Assembly (NCBI GenBank): GCA_963764955.1
Contig: CAVXVE010000059.1
Location: 62,001-126,000, forward strand
Source: Roseiarcus sp963764955
Lineage (GTDB): Bacteria; Pseudomonadota; Alphaproteobacteria; Rhizobiales; Beijerinckiaceae
Direction: 5' to 3'
Length of the DNA: 64,000 nucleotides
This document shows, piece by piece, positions 56,983 to 64,000 of this stretch. Below the pieces are notes generated by a model. The model was not told where the DNA came from. It saw only the letters and a program-made list of their open reading frames with translations, and did not search any database. Made by a program: the position numbers and the translations under genes. The stretch's first letter is position 1; each line of letters begins with the position of its first letter.

Positions 56983-57509
56983 AATTCTGGGCGCACGCGG
57001 TCTTTGCCGCCGTCCTGGTCGGCTCGCTCGCCAGTCGGGAACGATCCGCTGAGGCGCCTCTCACCGACGCCGGCGTCGGATCGGTCGTTGTGAACGTCGC
57101 GCGCTCCCAGGGCTTGAGTTTGCGTGAATTCCGAACCAGCGCCGCGAACGGCGAACGGAGCATGGCGTTCGATGTCCCCGGCTGTCCAAAGCCGATGTCG
57201 GTGATTTTGCGGTTGGCGACTTTTGAAGACGAGGCGACGACGGAATCGCCCACTCGCCAAGGCTACCAGAAGCAATATGTTTATTTCGACCGGAAGTGGG
57301 ACAGCCCCAGGCCGTGGGCTGTCTCGATCCAGAGAACGAAATACAGTCTTCTCGCTCTGTTCGGCCGGACCGACTACGCGACCTCCAATCTCGTGCTTGA
57401 GGTCGAAGCGCCGCGGGAGTGCCCGGCTGCGGAAAGCATAGATTGGCGCCCCGTGTGGAGCCGCGCTTATCTTGCCGTGGCTGAAGCGACCGCCCAGAAG
57501 CAGTTGTAG
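56979..57509 (+). CDS. Exported protein coupled to the exosortase
   Basis: 176 residues with a short signal-like N-terminus (KFWAHAVFAAVLVGSLA). No recognised domain. It has a FDVPGCPKPMSVILRLATFE segment and a C-terminal WRPVWSRAYLAVAEATA. The start overlaps the exosortase stop (ATGA). Exosortase genes are often followed by an EpsI-like or other accessory gene, so a helper role is plausible, but no similarity is evident. Confidence 0.65.
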   Translation: MKFWAHAVFAAVLVGSLASRERSAEAPLTDAGVGSVVVNVARSQGLSLREFRTSAANGERSMAFDVPGCPKPMSVILRLATFEDEATTESPTRQGYQKQYVYFDRKWDSPRPWAVSIQRTKYSLLALFGRTDYATSNLVLEVEAPRECPAAESIDWRPVWSRAYLAVAEATAQKQL

Positions 57510-57772
57510 GCGCTCGCGCCACTGCGTTCGCCTCAACAACCGCCCGCTTGCGTTCCCCCGGCGCTTCTGTACTATCCGCTCCGGCACATTTGCCGCCGGG
57601 GAGGGGCGCTTGCAGTGTGTGCCCATTTTTTTGAGGCTGGGGCACGGACTGGGCTTCTTCATAGCGATATCGCGATTTTAACGGCCGTGGGCGAACGCTA
57701 ACGGGGGTAAACGCGCGGGAGGGAATGCGATCGCGCGAGGTGTGTCACTCCACGGCGACAATGGAGGGCACT

Positions 57773-58666
57773 ATGCTTACTGGAAAATATGTTGTTTCAG
57801 GTTGTTTTGGGGCGATTCTGGGCGTGTTGGCGGGGCCTGCTCTGGCGCAGAGCGTAAGCAATGGAAGTTGCGGTCCGCCGCTCCCAAACAATGGGGCGCT
57901 CAAAACCGCGTTGAAGAGCGCCGTCGCCAACACCGCGAACGGCGGCCTCGGCAACAACATGTGGGGCGTGATTGTCGACAAGAGCGGGATTGTGTGCGCG
58001 GTGGCGTTTTCCGGCGCCGACTTTACCTCGCAATGGCTCGGGAGCCGGGCGATTGCGGCGCAGAAGGCCAACACCGGCAACTCCTTTAGTCTAGGCCTCG
58101 GCGCCGGAGGCTCAGTGATCGCCCTCTCCTCCGCCAATCTATTTTCGGCGGTCCAGCCGGGCGGCAGCCTCTATGGGCTGCAGGCCAGCAATCCGGTCGA
58201 CGCCGACGTCGCCTATGGCGAAGGCCCGGGTCACAGCCCCCCGGCTAACGCTTCGACCTTCGGCACCACCTCGGATCCGATGGTCGGCCTTCGCATCGGC
58301 GGCATCAATGTGTTCGGCGGTGGCCTGGCACTCTACAAAGGCGGCGTGAGAGTCGGTGGTCTCGGGGTCAGCGGCGACACCTCATGCACCGATCACATGA
58401 TCGCTTGGCGAACGCGCAGCAGTCTCGGGTTGGATGGGTTCGCGGGAGTGGGAGGCCCCGCGGCGGCGTTCGCCGGGGACGCGACCCACCCCGACAATAT
58501 CATCTTCGACATCACGCCCAATCCAGACGGAACTGGAGGCACGGGCCAGGCGCCAACCGGGACCGGAGGGGTCGGGACGAGCGCCAGCGGATTCGGCCAC
58601 CCGAAGTGCCTCAACAATCCGAACGCCGACGCTGTCTCCAGCCTCCCAGGGGTTCAGACACACTGA
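57773..58666 (+). CDS. Exported HbpS/GlcG-like (DUF336) protein
   Basis: 297 residues. Signal peptide GCFGAILGVLAGPALA-QS. The domain shows LKSAVANTANGGLGNNMWGV, IVDKSGIVCAVAFSGADFTS, SRAIAAQKANTGNSFSLGLG and LSSANLFSAVQPGGSLYGLQ, the GlcG/HbpS pattern, and a C-terminal Gly/Thr-rich tail. HbpS binds haem extracellularly in Streptomyces; the role here is unknown. ATG at 57773 follows ggagggcact; upstream ATGs at 57725 and 57761 are less well placed. Confidence 0.8.
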   Translation: MLTGKYVVSGCFGAILGVLAGPALAQSVSNGSCGPPLPNNGALKTALKSAVANTANGGLGNNMWGVIVDKSGIVCAVAFSGADFTSQWLGSRAIAAQKANTGNSFSLGLGAGGSVIALSSANLFSAVQPGGSLYGLQASNPVDADVAYGEGPGHSPPANASTFGTTSDPMVGLRIGGINVFGGGLALYKGGVRVGGLGVSGDTSCTDHMIAWRTRSSLGLDGFAGVGGPAAAFAGDATHPDNIIFDITPNPDGTGGTGQAPTGTGGVGTSASGFGHPKCLNNPNADAVSSLPGVQTH

Positions 58667-58683
58667 CAGTTAACGTTTCCTCT

Positions 58684-58721
58684 CGGCGATGGGGCGGAGC
58701 GCCGGTTCGCTGCCATCGCCG
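58684..58721. other. Perfect hairpin after the HbpS-like gene
   Basis: cggcgatgg (58684-58692) and ccatcgccg (58713-58721), 9-bp arms with a GC-rich 20-base interior. No T run follows, so it is not a typical intrinsic terminator. Could stabilise the mRNA end or form part of the leader of the Sel1 gene. Confidence 0.45.
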
Positions 58722-58811
58722 GGAGACGCAAAGCATCAGGTTCTCGTTGCCTCGGCTTACCGAGTCACCTAGTGTGCCCTTAGCCAGCTTTAGCGACGGG
58801 GGAGCCGGCGG

Positions 58812-59384
58812 ATGATTGCGACGGCCAATCGAAATGCGCACGACGGCGGTTGGCTTGTCCGCGCCAGCCGCCGTCTGGCTTTCGCTCTGGCTTTGGCGGC
58901 TCTGTGTTTCGCCTCCGGCGCAAAAGCCGACGCGCTCAGCAGCGGCAAGCGCGCTTTTTTGCGCCATGACTATGTTCGAGCCGCGTCGCTTCTCGCAGTC
59001 GAAGCCGCGCGGGGTTCGCCGGTCGCCCAGACCTATCTCGGCTATATGTATCAATACGGTCTTGGCGTGCCCAAAGACTATGTCCTGGCCACGAGCTGGC
59101 TGCATCAGGCGGCCGAACAGGGCGAGCCTACCGGACAATTCCTGCTCGGCCTTCTGTTCGACAAAGGCTTCGGCGTGCCGCAGGACTGGGTTGCGGCGGA
59201 AGTCTGGCTCATCCTTGCAGCGGCGCACGCAGGAGGGACGCGGCAACAGGAATATTTCGGCCGCGTTCGCGACGCGGTCGCCCAAAAACTGACGCTCGAT
59301 CAGCTCGCCGAGGCGCAGCGGCAGGCGGCCTCCTGGGCGCCAATTGTTGGCCGGAATTTCGGGCCGTTTTCGGCGAGGTATTGA
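58812..59384 (+). CDS. Exported Sel1-like repeat protein
   Basis: 190 residues. A probable signal peptide (LAFALALAALCFASGAKA) precedes Sel1/TPR-like repeats: SPVAQTYLGYMYQYGLGVPK, ATSWLHQAAEQGEPTGQFLL and GLLFDKGFGVPQDWVAAEVW. Such solenoids mediate protein-protein contacts. ATG at 58812 with ggggagc upstream. No operon partner. Confidence 0.85.
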   Translation: MIATANRNAHDGGWLVRASRRLAFALALAALCFASGAKADALSSGKRAFLRHDYVRAASLLAVEAARGSPVAQTYLGYMYQYGLGVPKDYVLATSWLHQAAEQGEPTGQFLLGLLFDKGFGVPQDWVAAEVWLILAAAHAGGTRQQEYFGRVRDAVAQKLTLDQLAEAQRQAASWAPIVGRNFGPFSARY

Positions 59385-59558
59385 AACCCCTGCCCCAAGG
59401 CGCTTAGCGCGAAGCCCGGAATGCAAGTCGCCCTCAAGAGGAACCGGGCGCCTGTCTGGAAGCGGCTTTGTCGGCCCGGAAGGGTCTGTCGGGACTTAGG
59501 GCTCTGATAGCGTTAGAGCATCGCGCTTTCAGATCGAATCGCGGTCGGCCGTATTGTC

Positions 59559-59628
59559 GTTCCCGCGCAAGCGGGAATCCATAGTTCGATCAATGTCTTG
59601 CTGGATGCCCGCTTTGCGCGGGCATGAC
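59559..59628. repeat. Pair of interspersed palindromes (BIME-like)
   Basis: tcccgc-gcaa-gcggga at 59561-59576 and atgcccgc-tttgc-gcgggcat at 59605-59625, about 30 bases apart. The 'ttcccgcgcaagcgggaatcc' style of sequence is widely dispersed in proteobacterial genomes. Confidence 0.75.
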
Positions 59629-59804
59629 ACCGGGCCGACGGGGGCTGATTGCACATTGCTCGAGCTGTTGTTTTCGAGAAATCACACTCTGCGGCGGTCA
59701 TGGCCCGCCTTGGGCCGGCCATCCATGCATCGCAGTGATGTTTGCGCGTATGTCCACACAATCTATCATAATATCAATATTTTATCCCAATCAGACAGCG
59801 CTCG

Positions 59805-59835
59805 CGTGGATAGCCGGGACAAACCCGGCCATGAC
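59805..59835. repeat. REP palindrome gccggg-acaaa-cccggc
   Basis: Arms at 59813-59818 and 59824-59829 in the context gtggatagccgggacaaa...catgacg. This unit is frequent in Rhizobiales intergenic DNA. Confidence 0.75.
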
Positions 59836-60109
59836 GCCTTCATGAGCGGCCCACCCTTCCACAGTTCAAAAACTGACCAAAAGGCATCCCTATAAGAGTC
59901 GGACTTTGTGTTGACAAAATCAGAAATATTCGCTATGTGTTCTTGATTGCGGAATCTCCTCCAGCCGGGTCCACAAGCCGGGCGAGAAGAGGCTCCGCGG
60001 CTGTTTGAAAACCTGCTCAACCACAACCCACCACGCGAGTCGGAAAAGCGAGGAAATTTTTCCACATTTTTCGGCCGTAACCCTTTGAAAAGTCCAAATT
60101 CCAAAAACT

Positions 60110-60172
60110 AAAAGAAAGCAAAAAAAAGCAAAAAAAAGCCATTTTGCTTTCGTTCGCTTTCGTTCGCTTTCC
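60110..60172 (-). terminator. Probable terminator and low-complexity tract after the type II secretion genes
   Basis: On the minus strand AAAGC (60150-60146) pairs with GCTTT (60139-60135), followed by long T runs broken by GC. Upstream, gctttcgttc is repeated in tandem. It lies about 95 bases downstream of the prepilin peptidase stop, in the correct orientation. Confidence 0.5.
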
Positions 60173-60242
60173 ACTGAATTCGCGCAGTGGTTGCAATCGG
60201 CCCCCGGCTGTCGGCGCCGGCCGGGCTTTCCCCGCCGGAGCT

Positions 60243-60836
60243 CTAACCGCTGCGCACCGCAATGAGCCAGCAGATCCAGATCGCTGGCGCGAAAAAAGCG
60301 CCGAAAGGCAACCTGCCCCTCAGGTCCAGCCCGTCGCCCCGGAGGTGGGCGTAGAGCGCCGCCGCGAGCCCCGACAGGGCCGCGATCTCGACGACGAGGG
60401 GCAGGAAAGCCCAGTCGATCCACACCCCCGCGACCGCCGCCAGCTTGACGTCGCCGAAGCCCATCCCCTCGATTCCGCGCAGCGCTCGATAGGTTGCGCG
60501 AAAGCCGAGAAAAAACAGGAACATGAGACCGGCGCGAACGAGAGCATGCGAGACTGCGATCAACGGCGCATGCGGCGCCCCTGCCCCGGCGGCGATGAGA
60601 CCAGCGATGAAGGCCAGCGCGTTCAGCTCGTCGGGGATGATCATCTGCCGATGGTCGACGACGGCGATCGCGAGCATCAATCCGGCCAGGATGGCGCCGG
60701 CGGCGCCGCTCCATCCCGGCGCTGCGGCGACGCTCGCCCAAACCGCGCCGGCGCCGACAACGCCGATAAGAGTCGCTTCAAGCACGCCCGACCGCGCCAA
60801 CCTATGGCTGAGACGCCTTGGCGGTTCGGCGGTCAC
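60243..60836 (-). CDS. gspO: Prepilin peptidase (A24 family) for type II secretion
   Basis: 197 residues, inner-membrane aspartic protease that trims pseudopilin leaders. Catalytic Asp in AIAVVDHRQMIIPDELNALA and in GMGFGDVKLAAVAGVWIDW (GxGD motif). The N-terminal N-methyltransferase domain of full-length GspO/PilD enzymes is missing; only the peptidase half is present, as in CpaA/TadV-like forms. The start overlaps the gspD stop by 4 bases, tying it to type II secretion. Confidence 0.87.
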   Translation of the reverse strand: MTAEPPRRLSHRLARSGVLEATLIGVVGAGAVWASVAAAPGWSGAAGAILAGLMLAIAVVDHRQMIIPDELNALAFIAGLIAAGAGAPHAPLIAVSHALVRAGLMFLFFLGFRATYRALRGIEGMGFGDVKLAAVAGVWIDWAFLPLVVEIAALSGLAAALYAHLRGDGLDLRGRLPFGAFFAPAIWICWLIAVRSG

Positions 60837-63200
60837 TGCGCCGGTCGGGAGAGGACATTGAGCATCGAGGGCAGCGTAAGCGCCTGGGATCTTCCGCTCC
60901 GCATCCTCGAGCGAAGCTCCTCAGCGACCATCGCGGCGTCGGCGCCGTCCCGGATGATCGTTGGGCGAATGAACATGATGAGCTCGGTGCGAACATCGTT
61001 CTTGCCGGTCGTTCCAAAGGCGGCGCCGACGTAGGGCAGCTGACTGAGAATCGGCACGCCCTCCCGCGATTTTACCAGGTTGTCCTGGATCATGCCTGCG
61101 AGCAGCACCGTTTGGCCGGAGATGACTGAGATCGTGCTTTTCACCTCGCGCGTCGAAATCGTGGGGGTGAGCGGAGGTCCCGTCGGCTGGCTGACCAGCT
61201 GGTCGATGTCGAGCAGGACCGACCCGTTGTAGTTCACGTGCGGCTGGACGTGGAGGATAACGCCCGTGTTCTTGTAATCGATCGTGTTGACGACGGCGTT
61301 GTTGGCGCTGAGCACGTTCGCGCTGCCGGTCGATATCGGAACCTGATCGCCCACCTCGAGCGATGCATCGCCATTGTCGACCACCACAAGTGAGGGATTG
61401 GACAGGATCTTGACGTCGGTCAGCTGCGAAAGGGCGTTGATGACGACGCGCGGGGTCGCAGGGTTGCCGGCGATGATATTGAGCCCGCCCGACAAGCCCG
61501 TTCCCGTGGTCGTCGAGCCGGTGTTCGAGGCGACGTTGTTGATGATGCTCGGCATCGTTCCCGACACCGTATTGGAAACTGCGCCGCCGTGGAGAAAAAA
61601 CTGCACCCCGTAGTTGAGCTGATCGTTCAGCGTCACCTCGGCGATGGTCACGTCGATTGCGACCTGCAATTTTGGCCGGTCGAGCTGCATGAGCGTCCGC
61701 TCGATGAGCTTATATTCGTCGGGCCTCGCATAGATGAGCACCGCGTTGTTGAGCAGATCGGCCGTTATCCGGACGTTAGGCAACTGCGGCCCGCCGGATC
61801 CTCCCTGGCCCAATGCGCTGAGTTCAGAGTTGAGCGCAGCGACTGGAACCCCGCCGAATTGCGCGGCTGCGCTTCGCGAATTGCCCCCCCCAGCCGGTGA
61901 AGCGGGATTATTGGAATTGGGCGAGGCTCCGCCAAACGAACTGGGCGAAGCTCCGCCCGCTCCGCCCGCTCCACCCGCTCCACCCGTTAGGCCTGACAAC
62001 CCGCCTGCCAACCCGCCTGTCAGCCTGTCGGCAGTCGTCATCGCTTTCACGCCGGAACCGGGAGCGATCTCGTTGGTCGGCGATTCCGCAGACACCCCTC
62101 CGCCATTGGTCTCGAAGATCTGCTGCAACAATTGGGCGATCTGCTTCGCGTCGCCGTAGCGCACTTTGTAGACCTTGACGCTCGCGCTCGACGTCGAAGG
62201 CTCGTCGAGCCTCGAGATCCAGCGCGCGGCGACGCGGAGCAGTTCGGGCTTGGCGGCGACGACCAGAATGGAGTTCAGTCGCGAGACTGGTTGGAATTTC
62301 ACCAGCCCATGGCTAAAGCCCGAACTCGCCCGAGTCCATGATCTTCTCGAGTTCGCCAACGATCGGCTCCGGCGTGCTGTTTTGCACTGGATACATGCCG
62401 ACGGATTGCCCTCGGAGCCAGTCGACGTCGAAGCTGCGAACCGTCTCCATGGCCGATTGCCGCTCACTTCCGGTCCCCACCACGATCAGGAGCTTGCCGC
62501 TTGGATCGGTTCGAATGGCGCCGGGACGGGTCGCGAAGCCTTCGAGCAGTTTCGTCAGCGTCGTTCCGGAGACATATTGCAGCGGGATCACCGTGAGGCC
62601 AAATCCGGGCTCCGCGCTCTCCCCGCGCTCGTCGGCCATACCGACTCCGCCTTCATTGGCGGGAGCGATGCGATAACCGGATGCGTTTCGGATCATGACC
62701 AGATTGTTGGCGCTCAATGCGTTCTCGAGCACATACAACATGTCTTTCTTCTCGATCGGCCGCCCGGAAGAGAGACTGATCGAACCCTGAGCTCGAGGGT
62801 CGATCACATAGCCGACGCCGAGGATGTCGCCGAGGACCGATTTCACCACTTGCGATATCGGCGCGTTCTCAAAGTTTAACGTGTAGCCCCCCACCCCGGC
62901 TTCGACCTGCGGCGACCCGGTCGGTTCCGGCGCGGCGGGCGGAGGCGCTGGCGACCCGAAAAACGAGAATGCCTTGGGCGCGCTGGCGCCACCCGTATCG
63001 ACGGTGCCCGTCGGCTGCGGATACCGCGGCCGCAGGTCGGCGGCGCGCATGATGTCGGCGGCATTCTGCGGCTCGTTTCTACTCTGCTCGAGATAGGTCG
63101 TATTGCAGGCGCCCACGAGAAGCACGCCTGCGATGGCTAGAGCGCCGAAGCAGATGAAATGAAAACCGCCCATATTGCGGGCAGCGGGACCTCCAGCCAA
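60833..63200 (-). CDS. gspD: Type II secretion secretin GspD, frameshifted near 62318
   Basis: Outer-membrane secretin channel. A lipoprotein signal (FGALAIAGVLLVGACNTTYL) is followed by the N0 domain (VGGYTLNFENAPISQVVKSV), N1 and N2 domains (FGLTVIPLQYVSGTTLTKLL, VSRLNSILVVAAKPELLRVA) and N3 with a Gly/Ala/Ser/Asn-rich insert. The secretin core has LNYGVQFFLHGGAV, VDNGDASLEVGDQVPISTGS and VPILSQLPYVGAAFGTTGKN, then RTELIMFIRPTII. One extra base near 62318 breaks the frame between MDSGE and SHGLVKFQPV. About 788 residues in all. ATG 63200 or 63173 possible. Confidence 0.93.
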
Positions 63201-63717
63201 ACAGCGCCCCCCTTGCGACGCGCGAAAATTCGTTCATCGAGTTGCCCCTAAAAAGCTCAATCCGAGGAGAAAGTAAATACGGACGTCGTCACAAACTGGC
63301 GCGAGAGCCGCCCCCGATCTGTTAAACAGATCTATTGATCAGTGATTGATTGGCGGTTTATCGTTGCCGGTCAATGGGCTTGGCGACTATCATTCGACCC
63401 GCTCGAGTCCGTCCGTCGCGTCTTTTAACGATCTGCTTCAGCCATCTCTTAGCAAAGCACTTTTTAAGCCGTTTCCTAAACAAATATGGAGCTTAAGACG
63501 TCACAGTCATGCCACAATACAGCCGTTATCCTTGGGCGAAGAAGAGACTTGGGAAGGCGAACCGATGTTCGGCGATCGCCTTTGGAGGGGCGGCCCCCGT
63601 TCGCGATTCCGCAGGATTTGCGCGCATTTCGGAAGGGCGACCGCCATCTGAAGCGCATTCCGTTCGGCGCGTTTCTCGCCCGCTTAACCTGCGTTACGAA
63701 ATGACTCCAGAGCCGCG
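63201..63717. other. Divergent control region between gspD and gspE
   Basis: About 520 bases. Candidate ORFs on the plus strand have no family features. Contains the dyad listed at 63316. Confidence 0.45.
63316..63332. promoter_or_regulatory. Perfect 8-bp dyad between gspD and gspE
   Basis: gatctgtt-a-aacagatc: perfect arms with one central base, in an AT-rich patch of the divergent region. Typical size for a dimeric repressor site. No regulator is assigned. Confidence 0.45.
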
Positions 63718-64000
63718 ATGAACATTGTGAGAAACAACACGAAGGAAGCTGATTCTTCAACACAGCCGATCACGGGCTTTATAAAACATTTGAACGACAA
63801 CCTCTTTCAGGACGTCGACGCCAAGATTTCCGAGATGGACTGGAACGTTGGCCATTCCTCGATCCGATCGATTTGGGAATCTTGCGACCTTTCCGCCACC
63901 GAATTCGCCGACGAAGTCGCCGCGTATTACCGACGCCCGCGAATGACCCTGCCGGAACTGTTGGCTGCTCCTTCGCTTGTTGGGCGTTTTACCAGGCGCT
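63718..64000 (+). CDS. gspE: Type II secretion ATPase GspE, N-terminal part (cut by window edge)
   Basis: 94 codons before the right edge. MNIVRNNTKEADSSTQPITG starts the protein; LSATEFADEVAAYYRRPRMT then LPELLAAPSL matches the T2SSE N-terminal domain found in GspE/PilB ATPases. The Walker motifs lie beyond the window. It is divergent from gspD, supporting a type II secretion cluster continuing to the right. ATG at 63718; no strong SD. Confidence 0.75.
   Translation, partial: MNIVRNNTKEADSSTQPITGFIKHLNDNLFQDVDAKISEMDWNVGHSSIRSIWESCDLSATEFADEVAAYYRRPRMTLPELLAAPSLVGRFTRR

Larger units (their letters stand above)
59385..60242. other. Long gene-free region with REP elements and an A/T-rich tract
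   Basis: About 860 bases. Two kinds of palindromic repeat (59559-59628 and 59805-59835) and a low-complexity tract near 60110-60172 are listed separately. Open frames here are shadows and lack family features. Confidence 0.6.

Overview
The window comes from a GC-rich alphaproteobacterium, most likely a Hyphomicrobiales (Rhizobiales) member close to Beijerinckiaceae/Methylocystaceae. This rests on the ATP12-type F1 assembly chaperone, the 'cctcatcctgaggagc' and 'GCCGGGacaaaCCCGGC' interspersed palindromes, PEP-CTERM proteins with an exosortase, and a PQQ dehydrogenase. The taxon is an inference; no rRNA or tRNA gene was found.

Layout. 1-6.4 kb is housekeeping: dnaE (cut by the left edge), a 34-codon membrane ORF, a GST, an eRF1-like protein, an RluC-type pseudouridine synthase and ATP12. 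6.7-12.8 kb holds a giant autotransporter and an acyl-CoA carboxylase beta subunit. 13.1-18.6 kb is an allantoin/hydantoin-type catabolic locus: Asp/Glu racemase, PuuE-like deacetylase, an unusual transposase-HTH/GntR-FCD regulator, and an MFS transporter split by an IS256-family element with a 9-bp target duplication. 19.2-27.8 kb is a graveyard of nested mobile DNA: a truncated integrase, IS3-B containing IS30, an IS66 remnant, a group II intron remnant, and IS3-A split by an IS110/IS1111 element. 28.2-28.6 kb has two promoter-hairpin-terminator units on the minus strand that look like tandem related sRNAs.

30.2-40.0 kb is one catabolic ABC-transport operon: a beta-keto-acid cleavage enzyme, two permeases (one fused to a strictosidine-synthase-like beta-propeller), a periplasmic binding protein, a second propeller protein, a double ATPase and a GAF/PucR-like regulator. 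I infer uptake of a small sugar- or lactone-like solute, hydrolysis at the inner membrane face and cleavage of a beta-keto acid. 40.2-43.1 kb is a tannase/feruloyl-esterase gene with an amino-acid-type binding protein. 44-58 kb carries envelope and cell-wall functions: PEP-CTERM proteins, an SGNH hydrolase, glmM, a secreted beta-helix protein, a PQQ dehydrogenase with an N-terminal cytochrome c domain, glmS, an exosortase and an HbpS/GlcG-like protein. Between the PQQ gene and glmS lies a 1.26-kb element with 19-bp terminal inverted repeats and a 9-bp direct repeat but no transposase. 60.2-64 kb is type II secretion: prepilin peptidase, secretin gspD, and divergent gspE running off the right edge.

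Nine otherwise well-conserved genes carry single-base frameshifts (seven extra bases, two missing), including glmM, the carboxylase and gspD. This rate points to sequencing or assembly indels rather than mass pseudogenisation, so these genes are described across the shift.
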